From positions 124,001 to 188,000 of the forward strand of contig NZ_QWDC01000005.1 of assembly GCF_003432115.1 (NCBI RefSeq): 64,000 bases of DNA, written 5' to 3'. Position 1 is the first letter of the stretch. Each line of letters starts with the position of its first letter. Below the pieces are notes generated by a model that did no database searches, was not told the origin of the DNA, and was given only the letters and a program-made list of their open reading frames with translations. The translations under genes and the position numbers were made by a program. Shown here one piece after another: positions 8,659 to 16,039 of this stretch. This DNA comes from Mucilaginibacter conchicola. GTDB lineage: Bacteria; Bacteroidota; Bacteroidia; Sphingobacteriales; Sphingobacteriaceae.

Positions 8659-9312
8659 TCTAACAAGCGGCAAAAGCACCGCTTGCCATTTATCATAGCC
8701 CTTAGTGTTCAAATGCAACATATCGCTTTCAAAAAGGCTGGTATCGGGCTGTTGAGTTTTGGCATCGAGAATAACCGAAGCTACATCCACATAATGGCTT
8801 TTGCGTTTGCCTTTAAGAAAGCTTTTAACCAGTGTGTTGGCACGGCGTACTTCGGGAAAGTACTTGGCTCGGCTCGGACTTGGCTTTATCGACATGAAAT
8901 AGATCTCGGCGTTGGGTAGGTTCTGTTTGATCATGGCCCAAAGCTGGTAGAACTGGCGGGCGGTAAACTCACCACTCTTGCCTTCGGCTATATCGTTCTC
9001 ACCGGCGTAGATAAAAATCTTGCGCGGCTGGTATGGATACATAATATACGGCGTGTAGTAATTTACCAATTGCTCAATAGTGCAACCGCCCACTCCCCTG
9101 CGGATGATGGGTTTATTGGCAAAACGCTGCTCCAGATCTGTCCACTTACGGATAGATGAGCTACCGATAAACAGGATGCCATGCTTTGGCGGAAATTTAA
9201 GGCTGTCCTGATGCTTAAAATCGCGGATCTCATTATCAAACGGAAAACCTTTTTGTGCGTGGGCACCTAAGCCCGCAAAGGCTAAAACAAGCAGAATGAT
9301 TATTTTTTTCAT
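8656..9312 (-). CDS. Exported SGNH/GDSL-type hydrolase
   Basis: A 218-residue secreted esterase/lipase-like protein. A signal peptide (MKKIIILLVLAFAG, ending AHAQ) precedes an SGNH fold. Block I is FIGSSSI, with the nucleophile probably Ser52. Block II glycine is in RRGVGG, block III is GEND (104-107) with the oxyanion Asn106, and block V is the DMLHLNTKGY segment with the Asp/His pair. Members act on acyl or acetyl esters of carbohydrates and lipids. The start overlaps the end of the cytidine deaminase gene by 4 nt (an ATGA-type overlap), which indicates cotranscription. A functional link to nucleoside metabolism is not obvious. Confidence 0.85.
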   Translation of the reverse strand: MKKIIILLVLAFAGLGAHAQKGFPFDNEIRDFKHQDSLKFPPKHGILFIGSSSIRKWTDLEQRFANKPIIRRGVGGCTIEQLVNYYTPYIMYPYQPRKIFIYAGENDIAEGKSGEFTARQFYQLWAMIKQNLPNAEIYFMSIKPSPSRAKYFPEVRRANTLVKSFLKGKRKSHYVDVASVILDAKTQQPDTSLFESDMLHLNTKGYDKWQAVLLPLVR

Positions 9313-9809
9313 AGCGATGATTGTTGTATTAAACGGTCTTCAAAAAACATGAAAGGCAAAAAGCTTTGTACGCCGTTCACTTCCCACACGGGGCCGTCAA
9401 TGCAATATAACAATGTTCTGAAAGGTTGGTGTTGCCTTTTCTCACATTCGGCCATTACCTGCAGGCAGGCACCGCATGAGGTAATGGGTTTGGTGAGTTT
9501 AAAATCGTTGGTATGAGCGGTAACTGCCATGGCAATAATCGGGTCATTAGCATGCATAGTTCCCCAGTGGAACAACGCCACACGCTCGGCACAAAGACCC
9601 GATGGATAAGCCACGTTCTCCTGGTTACTGGCGTGTAATATTGTTCCGCTCTGTAGCAGTACCGCCGCCCCTACCTTAAATTTTGAATATGGCGAGTGCG
9701 ACGAATCCAAAGATTTAACGGCTTCTTCGCAAAGTAATTTATCAGGGGTGCTTAGATCGTCAACCGTGTTGTATTCGTTGAAAGCTATTTTTATTTCGTG
9801 GTTTGTCAT
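9309..9809 (-). CDS. cdd: Cytidine deaminase
   Basis: Zinc-dependent deaminase that converts cytidine and deoxycytidine to uridine and deoxyuridine in pyrimidine salvage. From the ATG at 9809 the protein has 166 residues. SPYSKFKVGAAV near residue 39 is the substrate-binding stretch, CAE at 73-75 supplies a zinc ligand and the proton-shuttle Glu75, and SCGAC supplies Cys112 and Cys115. Reading from an upstream ATG at 9833 would add nine residues encoded by a C-rich repeat (CCTCTCCCCACCCTCTCC), so 9809 is the better start. It is the first gene of a two-gene unit with the GDSL hydrolase. Confidence 0.9.
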   Translation of the reverse strand: MTNHEIKIAFNEYNTVDDLSTPDKLLCEEAVKSLDSSHSPYSKFKVGAAVLLQSGTILHASNQENVAYPSGLCAERVALFHWGTMHANDPIIAMAVTAHTNDFKLTKPITSCGACLQVMAECEKRQHQPFRTLLYCIDGPVWEVNGVQSFLPFMFFEDRLIQQSSL

Positions 9810-9974
9810 TATGCCTCTCCCCACCCTCTCCAAAAGAGAGGGCTTTCTTTTTTATTAATAAACATTTTTTTGTCCGCTGGTAAAACGGGGGGATACAAGA
9901 TAAGAGTTATTTGTTAGAAAACAATTTTCCTGTAGAAACCCAATACTTTGCGCCACTTGTAAACCTTATTAAAC

Positions 9975-10018
9975 AAAAAGAGACGCGAAGTATCGCGTCT
10001 CTACAAATATGTTTTGGG
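9975..10018 (-). terminator. Intrinsic terminator, copy 1 of an identical 44-nt unit
   Basis: On the minus strand GAGACGCGATACTTCGCGTCTC folds into a perfect stem followed by TTTTT. It lies just after the toxin stop codon. The 44 nt recur without change at 10501-10544. Confidence 0.85.
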
Positions 10019-10021
10019 TTA

Positions 10022-10306
10022 CTATTTTAATAAACGAGCGGAATGATGTATGCGAATGATCTCCACTTTTTCTTCATTGACTATCCTGTAAATAATACGA
10101 TAGCTGCCCTCAATCAATTCTTTCAAGGATGGATTATCAAACTCCGGCACTATTCTTCCTGACTCAGGATGTGTCTCAAGTATCTCTACCCTTGCTATTA
10201 ACTTATCTACAAATCTTCCCGCGTAGGTAATTGAATCTTCCGCAATGTAATCGTAAACACCTTGCAAATCACTTATTGCAATAGATGTCCAATTTATTTC
10301 GACCAC
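10022..10306 (-). CDS. RelE/ParE family toxin
   Basis: A 94-residue toxin of the RelE/ParE superfamily, which either cleaves ribosome-bound mRNA (RelE type) or inhibits gyrase (ParE type). Family features are the N-terminal WTSIAISDLQGVYDYIAEDS helices, the LETHPESGR turn, the ELIEGSYRIIYRI strands and the IIRIHHSAR C-terminal strand. The start codon is GTG (10304-10306) and overlaps the 3' end of the antitoxin gene by 13 bp, which points to translational coupling. The pair lies between the parE gene and cdd, bounded by two identical terminators. The sequence alone does not decide between the RelE and ParE modes; the plasmid-stabilisation ParE-like type looks slightly more likely. Confidence 0.85.
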   Translation of the reverse strand: MVEINWTSIAISDLQGVYDYIAEDSITYAGRFVDKLIARVEILETHPESGRIVPEFDNPSLKELIEGSYRIIYRIVNEEKVEIIRIHHSARLLK

Positions 10307-10473
10307 GTTTTAACCAATTGTTTTACATCGCCATGGGGTATAACATCCCCTTGATCTGCTTGCTGTAACCCTTTTTCTACTTTTTCAATGAATATTAACT
10401 TTTCCACAAGCGTATCCAAATCAAAATCGGTTGGCATGTCATTCACCGTCGCAATTACTTTGTCTCTATTCAT
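10294..10473 (-). CDS. Small antitoxin partner of the RelE/ParE toxin
   Basis: A 59-residue ORF beginning MNRDKVIATVNDMP and ending LVKTWSK. It directly precedes the toxin and overlaps its start by 13 bp. The segment DFDLDTLVEKLIFIEKVEKG is a predicted amphipathic helix of the kind that wraps the toxin. The C-terminal region is short and polar. It has the size, order and overlap expected of a type II antitoxin, but no named DNA-binding domain (RHH, PhD or HTH) is evident. It may therefore neutralise the toxin without binding DNA strongly. The assignment rests on position and size. Confidence 0.75.
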   Translation of the reverse strand: MNRDKVIATVNDMPTDFDLDTLVEKLIFIEKVEKGLQQADQGDVIPHGDVKQLVKTWSK

Positions 10474-10500
10474 ATTCTAATTTACAAATAATTCATTACA

Positions 10501-10544
10501 AAAAAGAGACGCGAAGTATCGCGTCTCTACAAATATGTTTTGGG
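10501..10544 (-). terminator. Intrinsic terminator, copy 2 of the 44-nt unit, after parE
   Basis: Identical to 9975-10018: a minus-strand hairpin GAGACGCGATACTTCGCGTCTC followed by T5. It lies 5 bp after the parE stop codon and isolates parE from the toxin-antitoxin genes. Confidence 0.85.
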
Positions 10545-10549
10545 CTATT

Positions 10550-12445
10550 TTACACCGCTACAGCTAATTCTACATCGTCGGCTTTTTCGGCAACCAGCGG
10601 GTTAACGCTTTCGTCGTCTTTCTCCACACGCAGGTTGTTTACAATGTGCTGCTGGCGGGTCGGAGTGTTTTTGCCCATAAAGTATTCAAGCAATGCTTTG
10701 ATGTCGGCGTTTTTAAGAATTACCGGGTCAAGGCGCATATCTTTACCTATGAACAGGCCAAACTCCTCTGGCGAGATCTCACCCAAACCTTTAAATCGGG
10801 TTATCTCGGGCTTGTTGCCCAGTTTGGCAATGGCGTTGCGGCGCTCTTCGTCGCTGTAGCAATAGATGGTTTCCTTTTTGTTGCGCACACGGAACAGCGG
10901 CGTTTGCAGGATAGACACGTGGCCTGCCTTAACCAGATCAGGGAAGAACTGCAGGAAAAAGGTCATCAGCAACAAACGGATGTGCATACCATCCACATCG
11001 GCATCGGTAGCAATCACAATGTTGTTATAACGCAGCGCATCAATACCATCTTCAATATTTAAGGCGTGCTGCAGCAGGTTAAACTCTTCGTTCTCGTAAA
11101 CTACTTTTTTGGTCAAGCCGAAACAGTTCAACGGCTTACCTTTTAAGCTGAATACCGCCTGGGTCATTACATCGCGCGATTTGGTGATAGATCCACTGGC
11201 AGAGTCACCCTCGGTAATGAACAGGGTTGTGTCCTGCTTACGCTCGTGGTTATCATCAAAATGCAGCTTACAATCGCGCAGTTTACGGTTATGTAACGAT
11301 GCTTTTTTAGCACGATCGTTCGCCAGTTTTTTGATGCCGGCAATATCCTTACGCTCCCGTTCTGATTGCAGGATGCGTTTTAGCAAGGCATCAGCAACAG
11401 CAGGATTTTTATGCAAGAAATCGTCCAGTTCTTTTTTAAGGAAATCATTAATGAAACCACGCACCGATGGCCCATCCGGACCAACATTTTGCGAACCCAG
11501 TTTGGTTTTGGTTTGCGACTCAAAAACCGGCTCTTGTACCTTAATAGCAATGGCCGCTACTATAGAGGCGCGGATATCCGAAGCGTCAAACTCTTTCTTA
11601 TAGAACTCGCGGATAGTTTTTACCACCGCTTCGCGGAAGGCTGCCTGGTGGGTACCGCCCTGGGTAGTATGCTGGCCGTTCACAAACGAGTAGTACTCCT
11701 CGCCATAAGATTGCCCATGCGCCATGGCTATCTCAATATCCTCGCCCTTTAAGTGGATGATTGGGTAGCGCAGGTTCTCGGTATCGGCATTACGGGTTAG
11801 CAGGTCATAAAGGCCACGTTCCGAGAAATATTTTTGATTATTGAAATTTACAGTAAGGCCCGAGTTAAGGAAAACATAGTTCCATATCATATTCTCCACA
11901 AACTCCGGTATAAAGCGGTAGTTGCGAAAAATACTGTTATCGGGTATAAAATTGATGGCAGTACCGTTGCGCTGGGTAGTCTCCTTTTCAGGCTCATCGC
12001 GCACCAGTTCGCCTTTTTCAAACTCGGCAATTTTGGTACGGCCATCGCGGTAGCTTTGTACAGTAAATGCGGTGGACAAAGCGTTAACAGCCTTGGTACC
12101 CACACCATTTAAACCAACAGATTTTTGGAAGGCTTTGCTATCGTATTTACCGCCGGTATTTATTTTAGATACACAATCAATAACTTTTCCCAGCGGGATA
12201 CCACGACCATAGTCACGTACCGAAACCTTATGATCGCTCATATTGATCTCGATGGTTTTGCCAGATCCCATCACAAACTCATCTATCGAGTTATCTACTA
12301 TCTCTTTTAACAATACATAAACGCCGTCGTCATAAGCAGAGCCATCGCCAAGCTTACCAATGTACATACCCGGCCTTAAACGGATGTGTTCTTTCCAATC
12401 GAGCGAGCGGATACTATCGTCGTTATAATTTACATTCTCTGCCAT
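10550..12445 (-). CDS. parE: DNA topoisomerase IV subunit B
   Basis: ATPase subunit of topoisomerase IV, partner of ParC (4301-7084). The GHKL ATPase domain shows VDNSIDEFV (catalytic Glu and Mg-binding Asn), GRGIPLG and [14 protein letters not shown]. The transducer domain follows to about residue 390. The TOPRIM domain has [12 protein letters not shown] and the [10 protein letters not shown] acidic cluster near residue 485. The C-terminal tail carries [15 protein letters not shown]. About 631 residues, slightly short for the family and lacking the extra GyrB insert, consistent with ParE. ATG codons at 12451 and 12445 are both possible; the second ([10 protein letters not shown]) is preferred. 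A TAnnTTTG promoter box lies just upstream. Confidence 0.92.
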   Translation of the reverse strand: MAENVNYNDDSIRSLDWKEHIRLRPGMYIGKLGDGSAYDDGVYVLLKEIVDNSIDEFVMGSGKTIEINMSDHKVSVRDYGRGIPLGKVIDCVSKINTGGKYDSKAFQKSVGLNGVGTKAVNALSTAFTVQSYRDGRTKIAEFEKGELVRDEPEKETTQRNGTAINFIPDNSIFRNYRFIPEFVENMIWNYVFLNSGLTVNFNNQKYFSERGLYDLLTRNADTENLRYPIIHLKGEDIEIAMAHGQSYGEEYYSFVNGQHTTQGGTHQAAFREAVVKTIREFYKKEFDASDIRASIVAAIAIKVQEPVFESQTKTKLGSQNVGPDGPSVRGFINDFLKKELDDFLHKNPAVADALLKRILQSERERKDIAGIKKLANDRAKKASLHNRKLRDCKLHFDDNHERKQDTTLFITEGDSASGSITKSRDVMTQAVFSLKGKPLNCFGLTKKVVYENEEFNLLQHALNIEDGIDALRYNNIVIATDADVDGMHIRLLLMTFFLQFFPDLVKAGHVSILQTPLFRVRNKKETIYCYSDEERRNAIAKLGNKPEITRFKGLGEISPEEFGLFIGKDMRLDPVILKNADIKALLEYFMGKNTPTRQQHIVNNLRVEKDDESVNPLVAEKADDVELAVAV

Positions 12446-12479
12446 AGTCAAAAATAGAAGGCGCGTACTACGCCATTTG

Positions 12480-12487
12480 CAAAAATA
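12480..12487 (-). promoter_or_regulatory. Candidate -7 promoter box for parE
   Basis: Minus-strand TATTTTTG matches the Bacteroidota -7 consensus TAnnTTTG exactly. It lies about 35 bp before the parE start. No convincing -33 TTTG is seen at the expected distance. Confidence 0.4.
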
Positions 12488-12542
12488 AGATACAGATACT
12501 TAAATCATATTTAAATATCCTAACATATCAACATTAAAAACC

Positions 12543-13223
12543 TTAAGGTTTAAACTTCATGCAGTTGCTGGCCTTATCGATGTTCTTGAAAAACTCGGGG
12601 CCTTTCTGGTTTGAGAAACAAACCGCCATAATGGTGCCGGTGCGATCTTTCTGCAGGGTTATCAGCAGTGCATAACGGTAACGCTTGGTGAGTTTGGCAT
12701 CGGGCAGGTTCATCATGTAAGATTTTCCGGCATCCGCGTTATATCGCGCAGCAATATTTGGCGGTATAAAGCGCATCAGTGGCGGGTTATCACCGGCAAA
12801 GGCAGTGGCCTGCGCTTTGCCCATACCATTATACAACGAATCGGGGTTAGCTTGCTCTGTAGATTTATCGTTCAGCGTTTTCTCATACGCCGCCCAATTC
12901 TCTTTTAACGATCGTACCTGGAACCATATCTCAAAATCCTTGCCTGGCATTTCCATGGCATAATCAAAAGATACATCCTCATTATTAGGCGCTTTTATCT
13001 CTCTGAAACCTTGTGGAAAAGTGAAAGTAGCATTGGCATCAGTAACCAATTGCTGAAAAGCTTTTAGCTGAGCGCTCATCTGTTGGCGCTGTGGCGGAAG
13101 TGCATATTTACCTTTTGGTACCTTTACAGAAGCAACATACGTTTTACGTACCTGCGAAAAAACCGCAGAAACAAACGCAAACATCAATATCCCCGTAAGT
13201 AATATTTGTTTAAATTGCTTCAC
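12543..13223 (-). CDS. Exported protein of unknown function
   Basis: A 226-residue protein with a clear signal peptide (KQILLTGILMFAFVSAVFSQ). The mature part has an N-terminal helical region with MSAQLKAFQQLVTDANATF, a middle region with the aromatic run FEIWFQVRSLKENWAAYEK, and a C-terminal strand-rich part (RYRYALLITLQKDRTGTIM) that ends in a KFKP tail. Cysteines are few: one in the CFSN segment and one in SNCMKF. I do not recognise a family. It is a single gene with its own upstream AT-rich region and no operon partner. The start ATG at 13223 is the only one that precedes the signal peptide. Confidence 0.7.
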   Translation of the reverse strand: MKQFKQILLTGILMFAFVSAVFSQVRKTYVASVKVPKGKYALPPQRQQMSAQLKAFQQLVTDANATFTFPQGFREIKAPNNEDVSFDYAMEMPGKDFEIWFQVRSLKENWAAYEKTLNDKSTEQANPDSLYNGMGKAQATAFAGDNPPLMRFIPPNIAARYNADAGKSYMMNLPDAKLTKRYRYALLITLQKDRTGTIMAVCFSNQKGPEFFKNIDKASNCMKFKP

Positions 13224-13329
13224 AATAGTTTAATAAGGCACGGTAAAATTAGCAAACTAAATAAGTGCTTTTCAACGGCAATTACAAAAATTATAAAATA
13301 TAAATTAAAAAATAAACACATAAGTAATA

Positions 13330-14670
13330 ATGAGTATACAGCCCCGCCTTAACCGCTTTGACCTCAGCATGATCGTTATTAGCCTGGTAATAGGCATGGG
13401 CATATTTGGCAGCCCCAGCGATGTAGCCGTAAAAGCGGGCAATACCTGGATCTTTTTTGGTGCCTGGATCTTTGGCGGGCTGGTAACTTTATGCGGCGCC
13501 CTCACTTTTGCCGAGATAGGCGCCCGCTACCCATCTACAGGCGGTTTTTATAAGGTATTCTCCTATTGCTACCACCCGGCCTTCGCCTTCATGATCAACT
13601 GGGTATTGGTTATCAGCAACGCATCATCAGTAGCGGCAGTGGCTTTATTGGGTGCCGAATATATTAATCCCATCCTGCTACCGGCCAGCCTGCAAAACCA
13701 GCTGGGTACTAAAATTACCACTATCCTAACGGTGTTGATATTGTATGTGATCAACTTCCTTGGCATAAAACTTAGCGCCCGCGCGCAAAATGTGCTTACC
13801 CTATTTAAGGTAGTAGCCATACTGGTTTTATGTACTGCTATATTTAAAAGCGATGCTTCTGTGCCGCACCCGGCCATTACCCCGGCGCAGGATGGCAACA
13901 TGATCACCGCATTTGGACTGAGCTTGGTAGCTGTATTTTTTACGTATGGCGGTTATCAGCAAACTATCAATTTTGGTGGCGATATCATCAATGCCAAAAC
14001 CAATATCCTCAAGGCAATTGTGTTTGGAATAAGTACAGTGATTGTGCTTTATCTGGCAATAAACTACGCCTACTATTCTGTTTTGGGTATTGGCGGCTTG
14101 CAGCAAACACATACGCTGGCTGCTAAACTGGCTGGTGTTATCTTTGGGCCAACGGGTTATAAAGTTACATCGGTATTAATGTTTGTATCAGTACTGGGTT
14201 ATGTAAACGTGAATATACTGGCTAACCCGCGCGTGTATTACGCCATGGCCGAGGACGGCATACTTCCTCAGATATTTAAACGCGTTAACCCCAAAACGCA
14301 GGTGCAGGAATTTGGGATGACGGTGTTTGTGGCCGCAGCCCTCATCATCCTTTTCTTTGTAGATTCTTTTAGCCAGATGTTGAAGTATGTGATGTTTTTT
14401 GATACTATCGGCCTGTCGCTTTGTGCATTAACCATATTTATCCTGCGCAAGCGCACCAAGGATCTGGATACCAGCGGCATCTACGTTATAAAATGGTTCC
14501 CCCTTATCCCGGTGATATTTATACTGGCCTATTGGTTTGTTACCATCAATATCTTTATCACTTTTAAAGAAGACCCGTTTGCCGCCGTTTGGTGCCTGGC
14601 AGCTTATGTACTGGGACTGGCTATTTACTACCTCGGCACACGCAAACCAAAACCACTACAACCCCAGTAA
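13330..14670 (+). CDS. APC superfamily amino-acid permease
   Basis: Inner-membrane transporter of 446 residues with about 12 hydrophobic segments. The first, MIVISLVIGMGIFGSPSDVA, contains the glycine-rich GxGIF substrate-binding break typical of TM1 in APC transporters. LTFAEIGARYPSTGGFY matches the conserved TM2/loop region with acidic Glu and the PxxGG motif. Family knowledge indicates uptake or exchange of amino acids using the LeuT fold. Only 3 bp separate its stop from the next ATG, so it is cotranscribed with the PLP enzyme. That suggests a sulfur or hydroxy amino acid as substrate, which is inference. Confidence 0.88.
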   Translation: MSIQPRLNRFDLSMIVISLVIGMGIFGSPSDVAVKAGNTWIFFGAWIFGGLVTLCGALTFAEIGARYPSTGGFYKVFSYCYHPAFAFMINWVLVISNASSVAAVALLGAEYINPILLPASLQNQLGTKITTILTVLILYVINFLGIKLSARAQNVLTLFKVVAILVLCTAIFKSDASVPHPAITPAQDGNMITAFGLSLVAVFFTYGGYQQTINFGGDIINAKTNILKAIVFGISTVIVLYLAINYAYYSVLGIGGLQQTHTLAAKLAGVIFGPTGYKVTSVLMFVSVLGYVNVNILANPRVYYAMAEDGILPQIFKRVNPKTQVQEFGMTVFVAAALIILFFVDSFSQMLKYVMFFDTIGLSLCALTIFILRKRTKDLDTSGIYVIKWFPLIPVIFILAYWFVTINIFITFKEDPFAAVWCLAAYVLGLAIYYLGTRKPKPLQPQ

Positions 14671-14673
14671 ACA

Positions 14674-15837
14674 ATGGACATCTCCTATATACTGAACGAA
14701 TTGGGCGAAGACCGCGAACAATATTTCAACGCCGTATCGCCGCCCATAATGCAGAGCAGCAACTTTACTTTTAAAACCGTTGCTGACTTCCGCGAGGCCT
14801 TATCCGATGAGTTTGAAGCCACCCTTTACTCCCGCGGGCAAAACCCTACGCTAAATATCCTTCGCCAAAAATTGGCGGCTTTAGATGGAGCCGAAGATGC
14901 CCTCGTGTTCAGCAGTGGCATTGCGGCTATTACCGTACCCATACTGGCCCTGCTCAAACAAGGCGATCATATTATTTCAGTAGAAAACCCCTATAGCTGG
15001 ACCATCAAGCTGTTCAACAACTTGCTGCCTAAATACGGCATCACAACTACTTTTGTTGATGGCAGCGATACAAAGAATATTCAGCAAGCTATCCAGCCCA
15101 ATACCAAACTCATCTACCTGGAAAGCCCTAATACTTTCAGCTATGATCTGCAGGACTTAGCGGCCATCGCTACCATCGCGAAGCAAAACAATATCATCAC
15201 CATGATAGATAACAGCTATTGTACGCCGCTTTACCAACAGCCCATAAAACTGGGAGTAGACCTGGTGGCGCAATCGGCAACAAAATATATTGGCGGGCAC
15301 TCTGATGTAGTGGCAGGTGTTTTAACGGGCAGCAAAACCATCATTAAACAGATCTTCGATCATGAGTTTCTGAACGTTGGCGCAGCCCTTTCGCCGCATT
15401 CGGCATGGTTGCTCATTCGCGGCCTGCGTACTTTGCCTTTACGGTTACAGCGTAGTTTTGAGACCACCAAAAGAGTCATCGCCTGGTTAAAGCAGCAACC
15501 ACAGGTAGATAAAATTCTCTGGCCTTTTGATGAGAATTTTAAACAACGCGAACTCGCCCTTAAACAAATGCTTGGCTGCGGCGGGTTGTTCAGTTTTACA
15601 CTGAAGGATTCTTCCTTAGAAAAGATCGAATCGTTTTGCAACAAACTGCAACATATTCTGATGGCCGTTTCATGGGGTGGGCATGAGAGTCTGATCATCC
15701 CCGCAATTGCAGGCGTGAAGCAAATTGAGTATGATCCGGCCAATCATCGCCATCAATTAATACGCATGTATGTGGGATTGGAAGAAGCAGATTATTTGAT
15801 CAATGACCTTAAACAAGCTTTAAATCAATCTTTTTAA
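14674..15837 (+). CDS. Trans-sulfuration family PLP enzyme (cystathionine/methionine gamma-lyase-like)
   Basis: A 387-residue fold-type I PLP enzyme of the Cys/Met metabolism family. The Schiff-base lysine is Lys204 in QSATKYIGGHSDVVAG. The PLP-stacking and phosphate region is SRGQNPT near residue 50 and SSGIAA near residue 80; DNSYCTPLYQQP carries the PLP-N1 aspartate. Members include cystathionine gamma-synthase, cystathionine beta- and gamma-lyases and methionine gamma-lyase, which are hard to tell apart by eye. The lack of a met-biosynthesis neighbour and the adjacent permease favour a catabolic lyase acting on an imported amino acid. The ATG at 14674 directly follows the permease stop. 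Confidence 0.85.
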   Translation: MDISYILNELGEDREQYFNAVSPPIMQSSNFTFKTVADFREALSDEFEATLYSRGQNPTLNILRQKLAALDGAEDALVFSSGIAAITVPILALLKQGDHIISVENPYSWTIKLFNNLLPKYGITTTFVDGSDTKNIQQAIQPNTKLIYLESPNTFSYDLQDLAAIATIAKQNNIITMIDNSYCTPLYQQPIKLGVDLVAQSATKYIGGHSDVVAGVLTGSKTIIKQIFDHEFLNVGAALSPHSAWLLIRGLRTLPLRLQRSFETTKRVIAWLKQQPQVDKILWPFDENFKQRELALKQMLGCGGLFSFTLKDSSLEKIESFCNKLQHILMAVSWGGHESLIIPAIAGVKQIEYDPANHRHQLIRMYVGLEEADYLINDLKQALNQSF

Positions 15838-15853
15838 ATTATTTTAAAAAGTA

Positions 15854-15886
15854 TTTTGTTTTGTGTTATTACATTTATTAAGTTTG
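15854..15886 (+). promoter_or_regulatory. Promoter with exact -33 and -7 boxes upstream of the nagB leader
   Basis: TTTTG (15854-15858), a 20-bp spacer, then TAAGTTTG (15879-15886), an exact match to TAnnTTTG. The predicted transcription start is about 15891-15893, which is at or just before the ATG of a 25-codon ORF. Confidence 0.65.
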
Positions 15887-15891
15887 TACCG

Positions 15892-15969
15892 ATGAACGTA
15901 GAAGCATCATATAAAAGAGCGTACTTATCCTTACAAGAGGATTTTAATTTTTTAGTTTATTGGTTGTAA
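15892..15969 (+). CDS. Possible 25-codon leader ORF, or part of a small RNA
   Basis: ATG at 15892 to TAA at 15967-15969 encodes 25 residues starting MNVEASYKRAYLSL. The stop codon overlaps the 5' arm of the terminator hairpin. Because the predicted transcription start nearly coincides with the ATG, the ORF would be leaderless if translated. It is equally possible that the region is a non-coding RNA of about 105 nt. It contains no run of one codon of the kind seen in amino-acid attenuators. Confidence 0.3.
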   Translation: MNVEASYKRAYLSLQEDFNFLVYWL

Positions 15970-15997
15970 ATCCTCACTTTTAGTGGGGATTTTTTTT
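15937..15997 (+). promoter_or_regulatory. Attenuator-like alternative hairpins ending in a terminator
   Basis: The segment AAATCCTC (15968-15975) can pair perfectly with upstream GAGGATTT (15937-15944). Alternatively AATCCTCAC (15969-15977) can pair with GTGGGGATT (15983-15991), a stem followed by T8. The two pairings exclude each other, as in an antiterminator/terminator switch. The terminator ends 42 bp before the nagB ATG. Confidence 0.5.
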
Positions 15998-16039
15998 GAC
16001 CTGATTTTTTTAAGATATTGAACTACAAATAAACCTATT

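Noticed and set aside
4301-12445. Assigning the topoisomerase genes as gyrA and gyrB
   Set aside because: The A subunit lacks a visible GyrA-box and has a ParC-like tail, and the B subunit is short like ParE. Topoisomerase IV fits better, though a gyrase label cannot be excluded fully by eye.
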